The notes beneath the pieces were generated by a model. It saw only the letters and a program-made list of their open reading frames with translations, was not told where the DNA came from and searched no databases. Position numbers and translations under genes: made by a program. A stretch of 64,000 bases of DNA from CAIWHR01 sp039931775. GTDB taxonomy: Bacteria; Pseudomonadota; Gammaproteobacteria; Burkholderiales; Casimicrobiaceae. Positions 1 through 8,674 of this stretch are shown in pieces (position 1 is the first letter of the stretch; each line of letters starts with the position of its first letter). Where the stretch lies: contig JBDTRG010000041.1 of the NCBI GenBank assembly GCA_039931775.1, positions 62,001 to 126,000 on the forward strand, given 5' to 3'.

Positions 1-181
1 CGGCGCCGATCAGCGCGAATGCGGTCAGCAGCATCCAGCGCTGGCCATGCTGCGGAACGATGCGCAACAGCGACCGGCAGTTCGGGCAGCGGATGAAGAA
101 CCAGCCGCCGATAAATCGCCGCCGCGGCGTAATCGACAATTCGCCGCATGCCGAACAACGCCGATTGTCGTTGCCAGCCAT
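1..181 (-). CDS. Zinc-ribbon membrane protein, partial (C-terminal end outside window)
   Basis: Sixty residues are visible from an ATG at 181; the rest lies beyond base 1. Seen: two CxxC pairs (C9/C12 and C32/C35) separated by a basic and aromatic stretch, then a hydrophobic run starting near W49 that looks like a membrane segment. This is the layout of small inner-membrane zinc-ribbon proteins of unknown function. It starts 4 bases after the thiL stop, so it is probably the last gene of the ribBX-ribH-nusB-thiL operon, where pgpA often sits in related bacteria. Function not recognised. Confidence 0.6.
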   Translation of the reverse strand, partial: MAGNDNRRCSACGELSITPRRRFIGGWFFIRCPNCRSLLRIVPQHGQRWMLLTAFALIGA

Positions 182-185
182 GGCC

Positions 186-1148
186 CTAGGCGAAATGGTC
201 AAAGGCCGGCGGCAATTCGGGCAGCGGTATGCCGCGCTCGTCATTGACCACCAGCCCGCCCGTCGGGGTCACCGATCCGATTCGCGCGAGCGGCACGCCG
301 GTTTCGGAAGCGATCGCGTTGATCCGCGCCGCCGCATCGCCGGGGGCCGTGAAGCAGAGCTCGTAGTCATCTCCACCGGCAAGCAGCAAGCGAAGCGCCA
401 GAGGCCGCTCCACGCCGCGCAACATGTGCGCGAGCGCCTGAGACCGCGGAATCGTGCCGAGGTCCACGACCGCGCCGACTCCCGATCGTTCGAGGATGTG
501 CGCGAGATCGCCGGTGAGACCGTCGGACAGATCGAGCGCCGCAGTGGCCACCCCGCGCAGCGCCATGCCGAGTGCGATACGCGGCGCAGGCATCTCGAGC
601 CTTGCGCGCGCCGCGTCAGACGCGGGAAGCCCCGTCTGGCCCGTCATCGCGGCAACGGCGAAGGCGGCGTCGCCCAGAACGCCCGAAACGTAGATATCGT
701 CGCCGGGCTTCGCTCCGGAACGCGTCAGCGCCGTGCCTTCCGGAACCTCGCCCAGAATCGTCACGCACAGGTTCAAGGGTCCGCGCGTCGTGTCGCCACC
801 GACGAGCTCGACGCCATGCCGCTCTGCGAGCGCGTAGAAGCCCCGCGCAAAAGCGGCAAGCCATACAGCGTCGATGTCGGGAAGCGCACCGGCGAGAAAC
901 GCCCACCTTGGCGCGGCGCCCATCGCTGCCATGTCGGAGAGATTCACCGCGAGCGTCTTGTGTCCAAGCTTCTCCGGATCGACGTCGGCGAAGAAATGCC
1001 GGCCGGCGACGAGCATGTCGACCGAAACCGCGAGCTCGCAACCTGCCGATGGCTGGAGCAGCGCGGCGTCGTCCCCGACCCCCAGGTGCACGGTAGCCGA
1101 TCGCGACGGCCGCGAGAAGAACCGCGCGATCAGCTCGAACTCGTTCAC
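186..1148 (-). CDS. thiL: Thiamine-monophosphate kinase
   Basis: Phosphorylates thiamine monophosphate to thiamine diphosphate in the cytosol, the last step of the cofactor pathway. The 320-residue product has the family landmarks: GVGDDAALL near the N terminus (metal/ATP), DMLVAGRHFF, NLSDMAAMGA, GGDTTRG, and LDLSDGL and GGDDYEL in the C-terminal half. Length is normal for ThiL. I chose the GTG at 1148, giving V-N-E-F-E-L-I as the start; an in-frame extension upstream has unrelated, arginine-rich composition and would overlap the preceding gene. It follows the ABC binding protein by 47 bases and is part of the minus-strand operon with nusB. Confidence 0.93.
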   Translation of the reverse strand: MNEFELIARFFSRPSRSATVHLGVGDDAALLQPSAGCELAVSVDMLVAGRHFFADVDPEKLGHKTLAVNLSDMAAMGAAPRWAFLAGALPDIDAVWLAAFARGFYALAERHGVELVGGDTTRGPLNLCVTILGEVPEGTALTRSGAKPGDDIYVSGVLGDAAFAVAAMTGQTGLPASDAARARLEMPAPRIALGMALRGVATAALDLSDGLTGDLAHILERSGVGAVVDLGTIPRSQALAHMLRGVERPLALRLLLAGGDDYELCFTAPGDAAARINAIASETGVPLARIGSVTPTGGLVVNDERGIPLPELPPAFDHFA

Positions 1149-1195
1149 CGGCGGATTATAGGCGAAGGCGGACGCACGGCCCGCCGTCGCAGGGG

Positions 1196-2224
1196 TTACT
1201 TCAGCGCATCGCCGATCTCGCGCTGCCACCGCGCGAGGAGGCGCCGCTTCTGCGCCGGGGCGCCATATTTCGCCGGGTCGAGGTCCACCATCGGCACGCT
1301 GACGTAGCGCGCAGCCTCGGCTCTCACCTCCGCCGATCGATTGGCGGGCAGGATGAGATTGCGCGTTCGGTTCGCGAGTTCCTGCGCGTCCTTCGTCAGC
1401 GCCCAGTCGTAGAACGCGCGCGCCTCCGCGGGATTGGGTCCGTTCGCGATGATCGCCATGCCGCCGAGCGTGTCGCCGGTGCCTTCGCACGGGATCGCGA
1501 TGTCGACCGGGAAACCCGCGAGCTGCTGCGTGACGAACTCGTGGACAAAGCTGACGCCGATGCCGACTTCGCCGCGCGCCACCGACGGACCCTGCGCCGT
1601 CCCGGATTGCGTGTAGCGGACGACGTTCGGATGCAGGCGCTTCAGATAGGCAAACGCGCCCTCCTCGCCGTAGAGCGCGACGAGCGTGGCCAGGATCGTG
1701 TACCCGGTGCCGCTCGTCACCGGGTTCGACAGCTCGATCTCGGCGCGGTATTCAGGCTTGACGAGGTCGGACCAGCATCGCGGCGCGGCGAGCTTCTTCT
1801 TAGCTAGCACCGTCGGGTTTGACCCGAACCCGAGGATGATCCGGTAGATGGCGACGGCGCGATCGCCGGTGGCGTCGGCCTGCCGCTGCGCCCAGGGCTG
1901 GAGTTCGGCCAGGCGCGGCGACCGGTAGGGTGCGAACAACCCTTCCGCGGCGCCCTGGAGAAACGAGTCGAACGTGCCGCCATACCAGACGTCGGATTTC
2001 GGATTGTCGCGCTCGGCCCGGAGCTGCGCGAACGCTTCGCCGGTCGGCTTCCGGACCATTGCGACCTGGACCCCGGTGTCGCGAGTGAACGTTTTCGCGG
2101 CGAGTTCGCACGCGTCGGGATCGTGCGTGCACAACAGGATGAGTGTGGCCGCCGATGCCGCGTGCGCGGCGATCGAGGCAACGACCGCCACCGCGAAGGC
2201 GAGTACGCGGGCGCGCCTCCCCAT
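1196..2224 (-). CDS. ABC transporter periplasmic substrate-binding protein (Fe3+/phosphonate type)
   Basis: A 342-residue secreted binding protein. A signal peptide is clear (basic MGRRAR, hydrophobic core, cleavage near AASA-ATLI). The mature part has features of the AfuA/FbpA/PhnS group: YGGTFDSF, SNPVTSGTGYT and a GIGVSFVHEF segment. Ligands in this group are ferric iron, thiamine, putrescine or 2-aminoethylphosphonate; the sequence does not decide. No permease or ATPase gene lies in the window, so it is an orphan component placed 5 bases after nusB and upstream of thiL. A link to thiamine uptake is tempting from position but unproven. Confidence 0.8.
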   Translation of the reverse strand: MGRRARVLAFAVAVVASIAAHAASAATLILLCTHDPDACELAAKTFTRDTGVQVAMVRKPTGEAFAQLRAERDNPKSDVWYGGTFDSFLQGAAEGLFAPYRSPRLAELQPWAQRQADATGDRAVAIYRIILGFGSNPTVLAKKKLAAPRCWSDLVKPEYRAEIELSNPVTSGTGYTILATLVALYGEEGAFAYLKRLHPNVVRYTQSGTAQGPSVARGEVGIGVSFVHEFVTQQLAGFPVDIAIPCEGTGDTLGGMAIIANGPNPAEARAFYDWALTKDAQELANRTRNLILPANRSAEVRAEAARYVSVPMVDLDPAKYGAPAQKRRLLARWQREIGDALK

Positions 2225-2229
2225 GGCGC

Positions 2230-2691
2230 TCAGGCCGTGCCGGTGCCGCGATTCAGCGCGTCGATCTCGGCGGCGCGCAGGCTCGGCGCCAGCTTGTCAA
2301 GCACACCGTTGACGAACTTGTGACCATCGGTGCCGCCATACGACTTCGCGAGCTCGATGGCCTCGTCGATGACGACCTTGTAGGGGATTTCGGGCCGGTG
2401 CTTCAACTCCCATGCGCCGATGACGAGCGTCGCCCGCTCGATCGGCGACAGTTGCGCGGCGCGCCGGTCGAGGATGCCCGCGAACAGCAGAACGAGCGCT
2501 TCGTACTCCGTGTTGACGCCGCGCCAGAGCGCGTCGAAGTAGGCGTTGTCGGCCTTCGCGAAGCCCGGGTCGGCCGCGAGTCGCGCGCGGATGGCGTCGG
2601 CCGAATTGCCCGATAATTGCCCTTCGTAGAGGCCCTGCAGCACGAATTCGCGGGCGCGGTGGCGACCGCTTCTCCCGCCGCTACTCGCCAT
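2230..2691 (-). CDS. nusB: Transcription antitermination factor NusB
   Basis: All-helical RNA-binding protein that, with NusE (S10), binds boxA in rRNA leaders and supports antitermination. The 153-residue product shows RHRAREFVLQGLYEGQ at the N terminus and the conserved ELAKSYGGTDGHKFVNGVLDKL block at the C terminus, typical of NusB. Its ATG at 2691 overlaps the end of ribH by 11 bases, so the two are probably translationally coupled. The ribH-nusB pairing is a widely conserved arrangement. Confidence 0.95.
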   Translation of the reverse strand: MASSGGRSGRHRAREFVLQGLYEGQLSGNSADAIRARLAADPGFAKADNAYFDALWRGVNTEYEALVLLFAGILDRRAAQLSPIERATLVIGAWELKHRPEIPYKVVIDEAIELAKSYGGTDGHKFVNGVLDKLAPSLRAAEIDALNRGTGTA

Positions 2692-3145
2692 CTATTTCTT
2701 CCAGGAGGTTGGCGAGCTCGAGCGCCGCCTGGGCCGCGTCGAACCCCTTCTGCTCGCAGCGCATCAGCGCCTGCTCGTCGGTGTTCGTAGTGAGGATTCC
2801 GTTGCCGATGGGAATGCCGAATTCGAGCTGAACTTCGGCCACCCCGCGCGCCGACTCGTTGGCCACGATCTCGAAGTGATAGGTTTCACCGCGGATCACG
2901 GCACCCAGCGCGACGAGTGCGTCGAAGTCGCCCGTTTGCGCGAACCGCTGCAGCGCGAGCGGCGTTTCGAGCGCACCGGGTACGGTGGCGATCGTCACGT
3001 TGCGTTCGACGACACCGGCTTCCTTCAACGCACGCAGCGCCCCGGCGAGCATCAGGTCGCCGATGCCCGGGTTGAATCGCGAAAGCACGATGGCGACGCG
3101 CCGCGAGAGGCCGTTCTGGTTCGGAGGAATGCGGCGGACGGCCAT
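2681..3145 (-). CDS. ribH: 6,7-dimethyl-8-ribityllumazine synthase
   Basis: Condenses 5-amino-6-ribitylaminouracil with 3,4-dihydroxy-2-butanone 4-phosphate to make lumazine, the penultimate step of riboflavin synthesis. The 154-residue protein has the expected VPGALETPLALQRFA segment, the ALGAVIRGETYHFEIVANESARG active-site region (conserved His in TYHFE) and the GNGILTTNTDEQA block. Length is normal. It sits 45 bases after ribBX and overlaps nusB. Confidence 0.95.
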   Translation of the reverse strand: MAVRRIPPNQNGLSRRVAIVLSRFNPGIGDLMLAGALRALKEAGVVERNVTIATVPGALETPLALQRFAQTGDFDALVALGAVIRGETYHFEIVANESARGVAEVQLEFGIPIGNGILTTNTDEQALMRCEQKGFDAAQAALELANLLEEIDGE

Positions 3146-3190
3146 AAGGGTCGGCGAAGTTGTCGGAAGGATTCGGAAATCGAGTCGGCT

Positions 3191-4297
3191 CTACGACGCG
3201 CTGCGCGCCAGAGGTTGCTCGACGTAACCGGTCACTTCGAGGTCGAAGCCCGTCATGCTCGGCATCTTGCGCGGCGTGGCGAGGAGGCGCATCTTGCCGA
3301 CGTTGAGGTCGCGGAGGATCTGCGCGCCGATGCCGTAATTGCGCAGATCGACCTTCGCGGAAACCGGTGACTCGGCGGCGAGCGCGCGGCGGCGCAATTC
3401 CTGCGCGCTCTCGGGCCGGTGCAGCAGCACCACGACGCCGCGGCCGGCTTCGGCGATCGCGGCCAGCGCCGCCGCGATGCTCCACGAGTGCGATGTGTGC
3501 CCGGTGTCGAGGAGGTCCATCACCGACAGCGGCTCGTGCACGCGCACCAGCGTCTCGGTGTCCGGCGAGACGGGCCCGCGCACGAGCGCGAGATGCGTCG
3601 CGTCGGAGAGCTTGTCGCGATAGACGACCAGCCGGAAGGCGCCGTGCACCGTGGCGAGCGGGCGCTCGGCGATCCGCTCGACGAGGCGCTCCGTGCGGCT
3701 CCTGTGCTGGATGAGGTCGGCGATCGCGCCGATCTTCAAGCCGTGCAGCGCGGCGAAGCGCTCGAGATCCGGCAAGCGCGCCATCGTGCCGTCCGCGTTC
3801 ATGATTTCGCAGAGCACCGACGTGGGCGAGAGGCCGGCGAGAGCGGCGAGATCGCAGCAGGCCTCGGTGTGCCCGGCGCGCGCCAGCACGCCGCCCGGCT
3901 GCGCGATCAGCGGAAAGACGTGGCCGGGCTGCACGATGTCGGAGGGCTTGGCGTCCGTCGCCGCGGCGACGCGGATCGTGTGCGCGCGGTCGGCCGCGGA
4001 AATACCCGTGGTGACGCCCGTGGCCGCTTCGATCGAGACGGTGAAGTTGGTGCCGTGGACGGACCGGTTCTGGGGGACCATCGGCGAGAGGTTGAGACGC
4101 GCCGCGTGCGCCATCGTGATCGGCATGCAGATCAGTCCGCGGCCGTGCACCGCCATGAAGTTGATCTTTTCCGGCGTGACGAAATCCGCTGCGAAGATGA
4201 GGTCGCCCTCGTTTTCACGGTCTTCCTCGTCGACGAGCACGGCGAGGCGCCCGGCCTTCATATCATTGATGATGTCGGTGATCGGGGAGAGGCTCAT
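3191..4297 (-). CDS. ribBA: 3,4-dihydroxy-2-butanone-4-phosphate synthase fused to a degenerate GTP cyclohydrolase II-like domain
   Basis: Residues 1 to about 205 are a complete RibB domain: DEEDRENEGD (23-32) with the Mg-binding acidic residues, VHGRGLICMP, THIS-like H-T-I-R-V, and AGHTEACCDLA. This half makes the four-carbon donor for RibH. The remaining ~160 residues align in layout with GTP cyclohydrolase II but lack its zinc signature: where active enzymes have RVHSEC...CDCG, this one reads RVHEPLSVMDLL followed by TSHSWS. That matches the RibBX hybrids described in Proteobacteria, in which the C-terminal domain is not a GTP cyclohydrolase. A separate ribA must therefore exist elsewhere. 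First gene of the ribH-nusB-thiL operon. Confidence 0.93.
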   Translation of the reverse strand: MSLSPITDIINDMKAGRLAVLVDEEDRENEGDLIFAADFVTPEKINFMAVHGRGLICMPITMAHAARLNLSPMVPQNRSVHGTNFTVSIEAATGVTTGISAADRAHTIRVAAATDAKPSDIVQPGHVFPLIAQPGGVLARAGHTEACCDLAALAGLSPTSVLCEIMNADGTMARLPDLERFAALHGLKIGAIADLIQHRSRTERLVERIAERPLATVHGAFRLVVYRDKLSDATHLALVRGPVSPDTETLVRVHEPLSVMDLLDTGHTSHSWSIAAALAAIAEAGRGVVVLLHRPESAQELRRRALAAESPVSAKVDLRNYGIGAQILRDLNVGKMRLLATPRKMPSMTGFDLEVTGYVEQPLARSAS

Positions 4298-4327
4298 GCG
4301 AACGGCGTCCGAAGCGGCGGAATCACC

Positions 4328-4333
4328 ATTTTA
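4328..4333 (-). promoter_or_regulatory. Possible -10 element for ribBX operon
   Basis: On the minus strand TAAAAT lies 30 bases upstream of the ribBX ATG; no convincing -35 is seen. It would give a leader of about 24 bases, too short for an FMN riboswitch, and no FMN-riboswitch-like conserved core was recognised anywhere in the 218-base divergent spacer (4298-4515). Weak evidence. Confidence 0.3.
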
Positions 4334-4515
4334 CCCGCGCCGGCCCTCCACCGGTATGCCGACGCGGCGTTCCCGGCGACGGTCCGGTCGAAATGCCGGC
4401 GACGCTGCCCAAACGGTGCGCGATCGGAGCAGAATGTCAGCCCGCGCCGGCGGGACCTGCGGGCCGACTCGTCGTCGGCCGCCGCCGGGCGCGCCAACTC
4501 ACGGAGGAGCAAACG

Positions 4516-4836
4516 ATGGCAAAGTATCTGTTCGAGGCGCGGTACACGTCCGAAGGTGCGAAGGGAGTGGTCAAGGCCGGGGGAACAGCGCGCCGCGCCG
4601 CCGTTGAAAAGGCGGCGGCAAGCGTCGGCGGCAAGCTCGAGTCGTTCAACTTCGCGTTCGGCGGCGTCGATGCGTACGTGATCGTCGAACTGCCCGACAA
4701 CGTGTCGGCGGCCGCGATGGCGCTCGCCGTCGGCGCCTCCGGGATGTCGTCGGCCAAGACCGTCGTGCTTTTGACGCCCGAGGAAATGGACGCGGCGGCG
4801 AAGAAGTCCGTCGCCTACCGCCCGCCGGGAAGCTGA
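4516..4836 (+). CDS. GYD-domain protein
   Basis: A 106-residue cytosolic protein of the GYD family (small ferredoxin-fold proteins of unknown role). Seen: N-terminal MAKYLFEARYTSEGAKGVVKAGG, an RRAAVEKAAASVGG helix, FGGVDAYVIVELPD in place of the eponymous G-x-Y-D, and an alternating small-residue helix. The ATG at 4516 is preceded by GGAGG at 4503-4507, a good ribosome site, which overrules longer in-frame extensions. It is divergent from ribBX and stands alone; the gene after it is convergent. Confidence 0.8.
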   Translation: MAKYLFEARYTSEGAKGVVKAGGTARRAAVEKAAASVGGKLESFNFAFGGVDAYVIVELPDNVSAAAMALAVGASGMSSAKTVVLLTPEEMDAAAKKSVAYRPPGS

Positions 4837-4858
4837 GCGAGCGCGCCGGCGGCTCGCG
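4837..4858. terminator. Hairpin between convergent genes
   Basis: GCGAGC at 4837-4842 pairs with GCTCGC at 4852-4857 around a GC-rich loop in the 22-base gap between the convergent GYD and hydrolase genes. There is no U-tract on either strand, so termination is only a guess. Confidence 0.3.
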
Positions 4859-5719
4859 CTAGAACAGCGCGAGCGTCGCGCGCGTCAGTTCGCTCTTCGC
4901 ATCCGCGAAGTCGACGACCACGCTGAAGTGATTGCGACCCGGGACGAGCATCGGCCCGGTCGCGCCGGCTGGCCGGTTGCGCGGCCAAGCGTCCCACAGG
5001 ATCCGCGTCTGCCGGACAAATTCGGACGTCTCGTCGGCGCCTGCCACGAGCACCAGCGGAACCGGGGTCCGCGGCGTGAGCAGCACCGGCGACTGCCGAG
5101 CGGCCTCGTCGTCGTCGAGCCGCAAATCCGCGTTGAATGTCGTCTGGACGATCGGCGCTAGATCGTGCAGGCCGGACAGCGACACGCCCCCTGCCATCGG
5201 GGAGCGGGCGAATCCGTGCGCCGTCCAGTCCGTCGCGTAAAGCATTGCCGTGAGGTGCCCGCCCGCCGAATGTCCGCCGATGACGAGGCGCTCGGCATTC
5301 GTACCGTGCGCGGCGCCGTCGCGGACGACCCACGCGACCGCGCGCCGGCATTCGTCGACGATCTGCGCAATCGACACTTCGGGGCAGAGGTCGTAATTCG
5401 CGACCGCCACTGCGTAGCCCTGCGCAACGAACGAAATGGCGACGAACGAGAAATCGCTCTTGTCGAACGCGCGCCAGTAGCCGCCATGCAGGAACAGGAA
5501 GGTGCCGCGCGGACGACCCGGCGGCAGGAACAAGTCCAGCGTTTCCTTCGGTCCCGGCCCGTAGCGCAGGTCGAGCTTCGGCGCGAGCGCCGCCCGCGCT
5601 TCCGCCGACGCCTCGGGATAATAGGCCAACCAATGCGGATGGTCGGGGACCGCGGCGCGGTTGTTGTAACCGCGTTCGGCGAACTCCGGCGTGTACGCGT
5701 TGGCCGCCCTCCGGTTCAT
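4859..5719 (-). CDS. Alpha/beta hydrolase, kynurenine formamidase-like
   Basis: A 286-residue alpha/beta hydrolase. Seen: the oxyanion motif HGGYWR after LFL, the nucleophile elbow GGHSAGGH, and candidate acid and base in GADETSEF and GRNHFS. HGGYW plus GHSAGGH is the pattern of arylformamidase/formamidase-like esterases rather than lipases. Its ATG overlaps the stop of the fumarylacetoacetate hydrolase gene by 4 bases (ATGA), so the two are co-translated. Together with the isomerase upstream it suggests ring-cleavage catabolism. Substrate is not determined; tryptophan/kynurenine breakdown is one option, but no other kyn gene is in view. Confidence 0.8.
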   Translation of the reverse strand: MNRRAANAYTPEFAERGYNNRAAVPDHPHWLAYYPEASAEARAALAPKLDLRYGPGPKETLDLFLPPGRPRGTFLFLHGGYWRAFDKSDFSFVAISFVAQGYAVAVANYDLCPEVSIAQIVDECRRAVAWVVRDGAAHGTNAERLVIGGHSAGGHLTAMLYATDWTAHGFARSPMAGGVSLSGLHDLAPIVQTTFNADLRLDDDEAARQSPVLLTPRTPVPLVLVAGADETSEFVRQTRILWDAWPRNRPAGATGPMLVPGRNHFSVVVDFADAKSELTRATLALF

Positions 5720-6435
5720 CGGGCGGCCTTCTCGGTGACTGCGATCGCGATCGAGAGCGTCCCGAGGCCGTCGATGCCGCCGTCCAGGCGATCGCCGGGC
5801 ACGACGGCGCCCACGCCCGCAGGCGTCCCGGTAAAGATCAGGTCGCCGGGCAGGAGCTCATAGAAGCGCGAAAGAAAATGCAGCGTGTGCGCGACGTCCC
5901 AGATCATGTCCGCGAGGTCGCCTTCCTGCCGCCGTGCGCCGTTGACGTCGAGCCAGATCTTCCCGCGCGCCGGATGGCCGATCGCCGACGCCGCGTGCAG
6001 CGGCCCGATGGGCGCGGCTTGCGCGAACGATTTTCCGATGTCCCACGGGCGCTTCTTCTCGCGCATGTCGTTTTGCAGGTCGCGACGCGTCATGTCGAGC
6101 CCGACGGCGTAGCCCCAGACGATGCCGAGCGCGTCGGCCGGCGCAAGATCGACGCCGCGCGCGCCGATCGCAACCACCATCTCGATCTCGTGATGGTAGT
6201 TCTTCGTCGCGAGCGGATAGGCGAGCTGCCCGACTGCGGGCGGCACCACGGGCACGACCGCGTCCGCCGGCTTGGTGAAAAAGAACGGCGGCTCCTTCGA
6301 CGCGTCGCCGCCCATCTCCTTCGCATGCTCGGCGTAGTTGCGGCCGACGCAGTAGATGTGGCGGACGGGAAAGCGTGCAGCGCTGCCGGCAACCGGCACA
6401 GCGGGAACATTCCAGGCGGGAAAGACAAGCGTCAT
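5716..6435 (-). CDS. Fumarylacetoacetate hydrolase family protein (fumarylpyruvate hydrolase-like)
   Basis: A 239-residue single-domain FAH enzyme, a cytosolic metal-dependent C-C hydrolase. Conserved blocks: RHIYCVGRNYAEHAKEMG near the N terminus, NYHHEIEMVVAIG with the metal-binding E-x-E, GYAVGLDMTRRDLQ, PWDIGKSF and GDLIFTGTPAGVG. The size and the preceding zeta-GST gene fit the fumarylpyruvate or fumarylacetoacetate step of gentisate or homogentisate degradation. Odd: the ATG at 6435 directly abuts a REP-like element, so no Shine-Dalgarno can be seen; the N-terminal residues nevertheless match the family start, so I keep this ATG. Confidence 0.88.
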   Translation of the reverse strand: MTLVFPAWNVPAVPVAGSAARFPVRHIYCVGRNYAEHAKEMGGDASKEPPFFFTKPADAVVPVVPPAVGQLAYPLATKNYHHEIEMVVAIGARGVDLAPADALGIVWGYAVGLDMTRRDLQNDMREKKRPWDIGKSFAQAAPIGPLHAASAIGHPARGKIWLDVNGARRQEGDLADMIWDVAHTLHFLSRFYELLPGDLIFTGTPAGVGAVVPGDRLDGGIDGLGTLSIAIAVTEKAAR

Positions 6436-6518
6436 AAAGTAGGGTCAGACTCGACTTTGGTGGGTGGGTCAGGGCTTCGCGGAGGGCTCGTGCCGAAAGT
6501 GGAGTCTGACCCTACTTT
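6436..6518. repeat. REP-like inverted repeat, copy 1
   Basis: Two 23-base arms, 6436-6458 and 6496-6518, sharing the core GTAGGGTCAGACTCGAC in inverted orientation with one mismatch, around a 37-base loop. The same arms recur with a different loop at 60061-60141. It fills the maiA-FAH spacer: the right arm supplies the last codon and TAG stop of maiA, and the left arm touches the FAH start codon. The shape is that of a non-autonomous REP pair (REPIN), mobilised in other genomes by REP-associated tyrosine transposases; none is in this window. Confidence 0.85.
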
Positions 6519-7156
6519 TCGGCGTCCGGTTGCGTTGCCGGGGCAGCGTCGGAAAACGCCGGCAGCTCCGCGCATGCCGCATCGATGCGCAGCAACGTCG
6601 GATAGGGCGCGAGATCGAGCTTGAACCGGCGCGCGTTGGCGAGCTGCGGGACGAGGCAGATGTCGGCAAGCGTCGGCGTCGCGCCGTGGCAGAAGGCGCC
6701 CGTGGACGCTTCGCGCGCAAGCTGCGTCTCCAGGGCCTCGAAGCCGACGTCGCACCAATAGCGGTACCAGCCGTCCCGCTGCGCATCGGTCGTCCCGAGC
6801 GTGGCGGTCAGATAGTTGAGTACGCGCAGGTTGTTGAGCGGGTGGATGTCGCAAGCGATCGCGAGCGCCAGCGCGCGCACGCGCGCACGGCCGGCGGCGT
6901 CCGCGGGCAGCAGCGGCGGCGCCGGATGCGACTCGTCGAGCCATTCGATGATCGCTAGCGACTGCGTCAGCACGTCGCCGCGGTCTGTTTCGAGCGCCGG
7001 TACGAGACCCTGCGGATTGAGCGTCAGGTACGCGTCGGCGCGCTGCGCACCGTCACGGAGGTGGACGAACGCGCGCTCGAGTTTCAGCCGCTTGAGATTG
7101 AGGGCGATCCTGACGCGATAGGCGGCCGACGAGCGAAAGTAGTCGTACAGCTTCAT
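6512..7156 (-). CDS. maiA: Maleylacetoacetate/maleylpyruvate isomerase (zeta-class glutathione S-transferase)
   Basis: Glutathione-dependent cis-trans isomerase of 214 residues. The N-terminal thioredoxin-like domain carries SSAAYRVRIALNLK (zeta signature, normally SSCSWRVRIAL, the catalytic serine pair retained) and NPQGLVPALETDRGDVLTQSLAIIEWLDE; the C-terminal domain is helical with GATPTLADICLVPQ. The following FAH-family gene is the usual partner, so the two convert maleyl- to fumaryl- keto acid and then cleave it. Homogentisate versus gentisate pathway cannot be settled without the dioxygenase. The stop codon lies inside the REP-like element. Confidence 0.88.
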   Translation of the reverse strand: MKLYDYFRSSAAYRVRIALNLKRLKLERAFVHLRDGAQRADAYLTLNPQGLVPALETDRGDVLTQSLAIIEWLDESHPAPPLLPADAAGRARVRALALAIACDIHPLNNLRVLNYLTATLGTTDAQRDGWYRYWCDVGFEALETQLAREASTGAFCHGATPTLADICLVPQLANARRFKLDLAPYPTLLRIDAACAELPAFSDAAPATQPDAEK

Positions 7157-7160
7157 CGCT

Positions 7161-7239
7161 TCAGTGCCCGCCCGGCCGCCCGAAGGGCACTGTGCGCCCC
7201 CCCGGGGGGCAGCGAACGCAGTGAGCGTGGGGGCCGTTC
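7161..7239. repeat. Dispersed GC-rich repeat, copy A
   Basis: The 86-base gap between gcdH and maiA is almost wholly this element: CAGTGCCCGC, a GCCGCCCGAAGGGCAC stem, then CCCGGGGGGCAGCGAACGCA and GTGAGCGTGGGGGC. Two tandem relatives lie at 28541-28695 and a variant lies inside the helicase gene at 45549-45607. Similar sequences are common between genes in Burkholderiales-type genomes (recollection, not a search). Confidence 0.8.
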
Positions 7240-7242
7240 ATC

Positions 7243-8448
<1,206 letters not shown>

Positions 8449-8674
8449 ACGGGACTCCGGATTACGGGGCGGCATGGCCGCCATCGAAAATCGATCGCGC
8501 GGTGCCAACTCCGGATTATCGCGCGGCGGCCCGGGGGATGCCAGTTTCCCGGCGCTCCGGAATTCGCAGCGTCGCGCTCCGCCGTAGGAATCCCCCTAGG
8601 TCATCCGCCCGATACCGGTCGTCCGGGCGGCTCGATACGCTTGCTCGACGTCTTCCGCAGCCTTTCCGACGGAG

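Noticed and set aside
4298..4515. FMN riboswitch upstream of ribBX
   Set aside because: No conserved RFN core was recognised and the likely leader is only about 24 bases.
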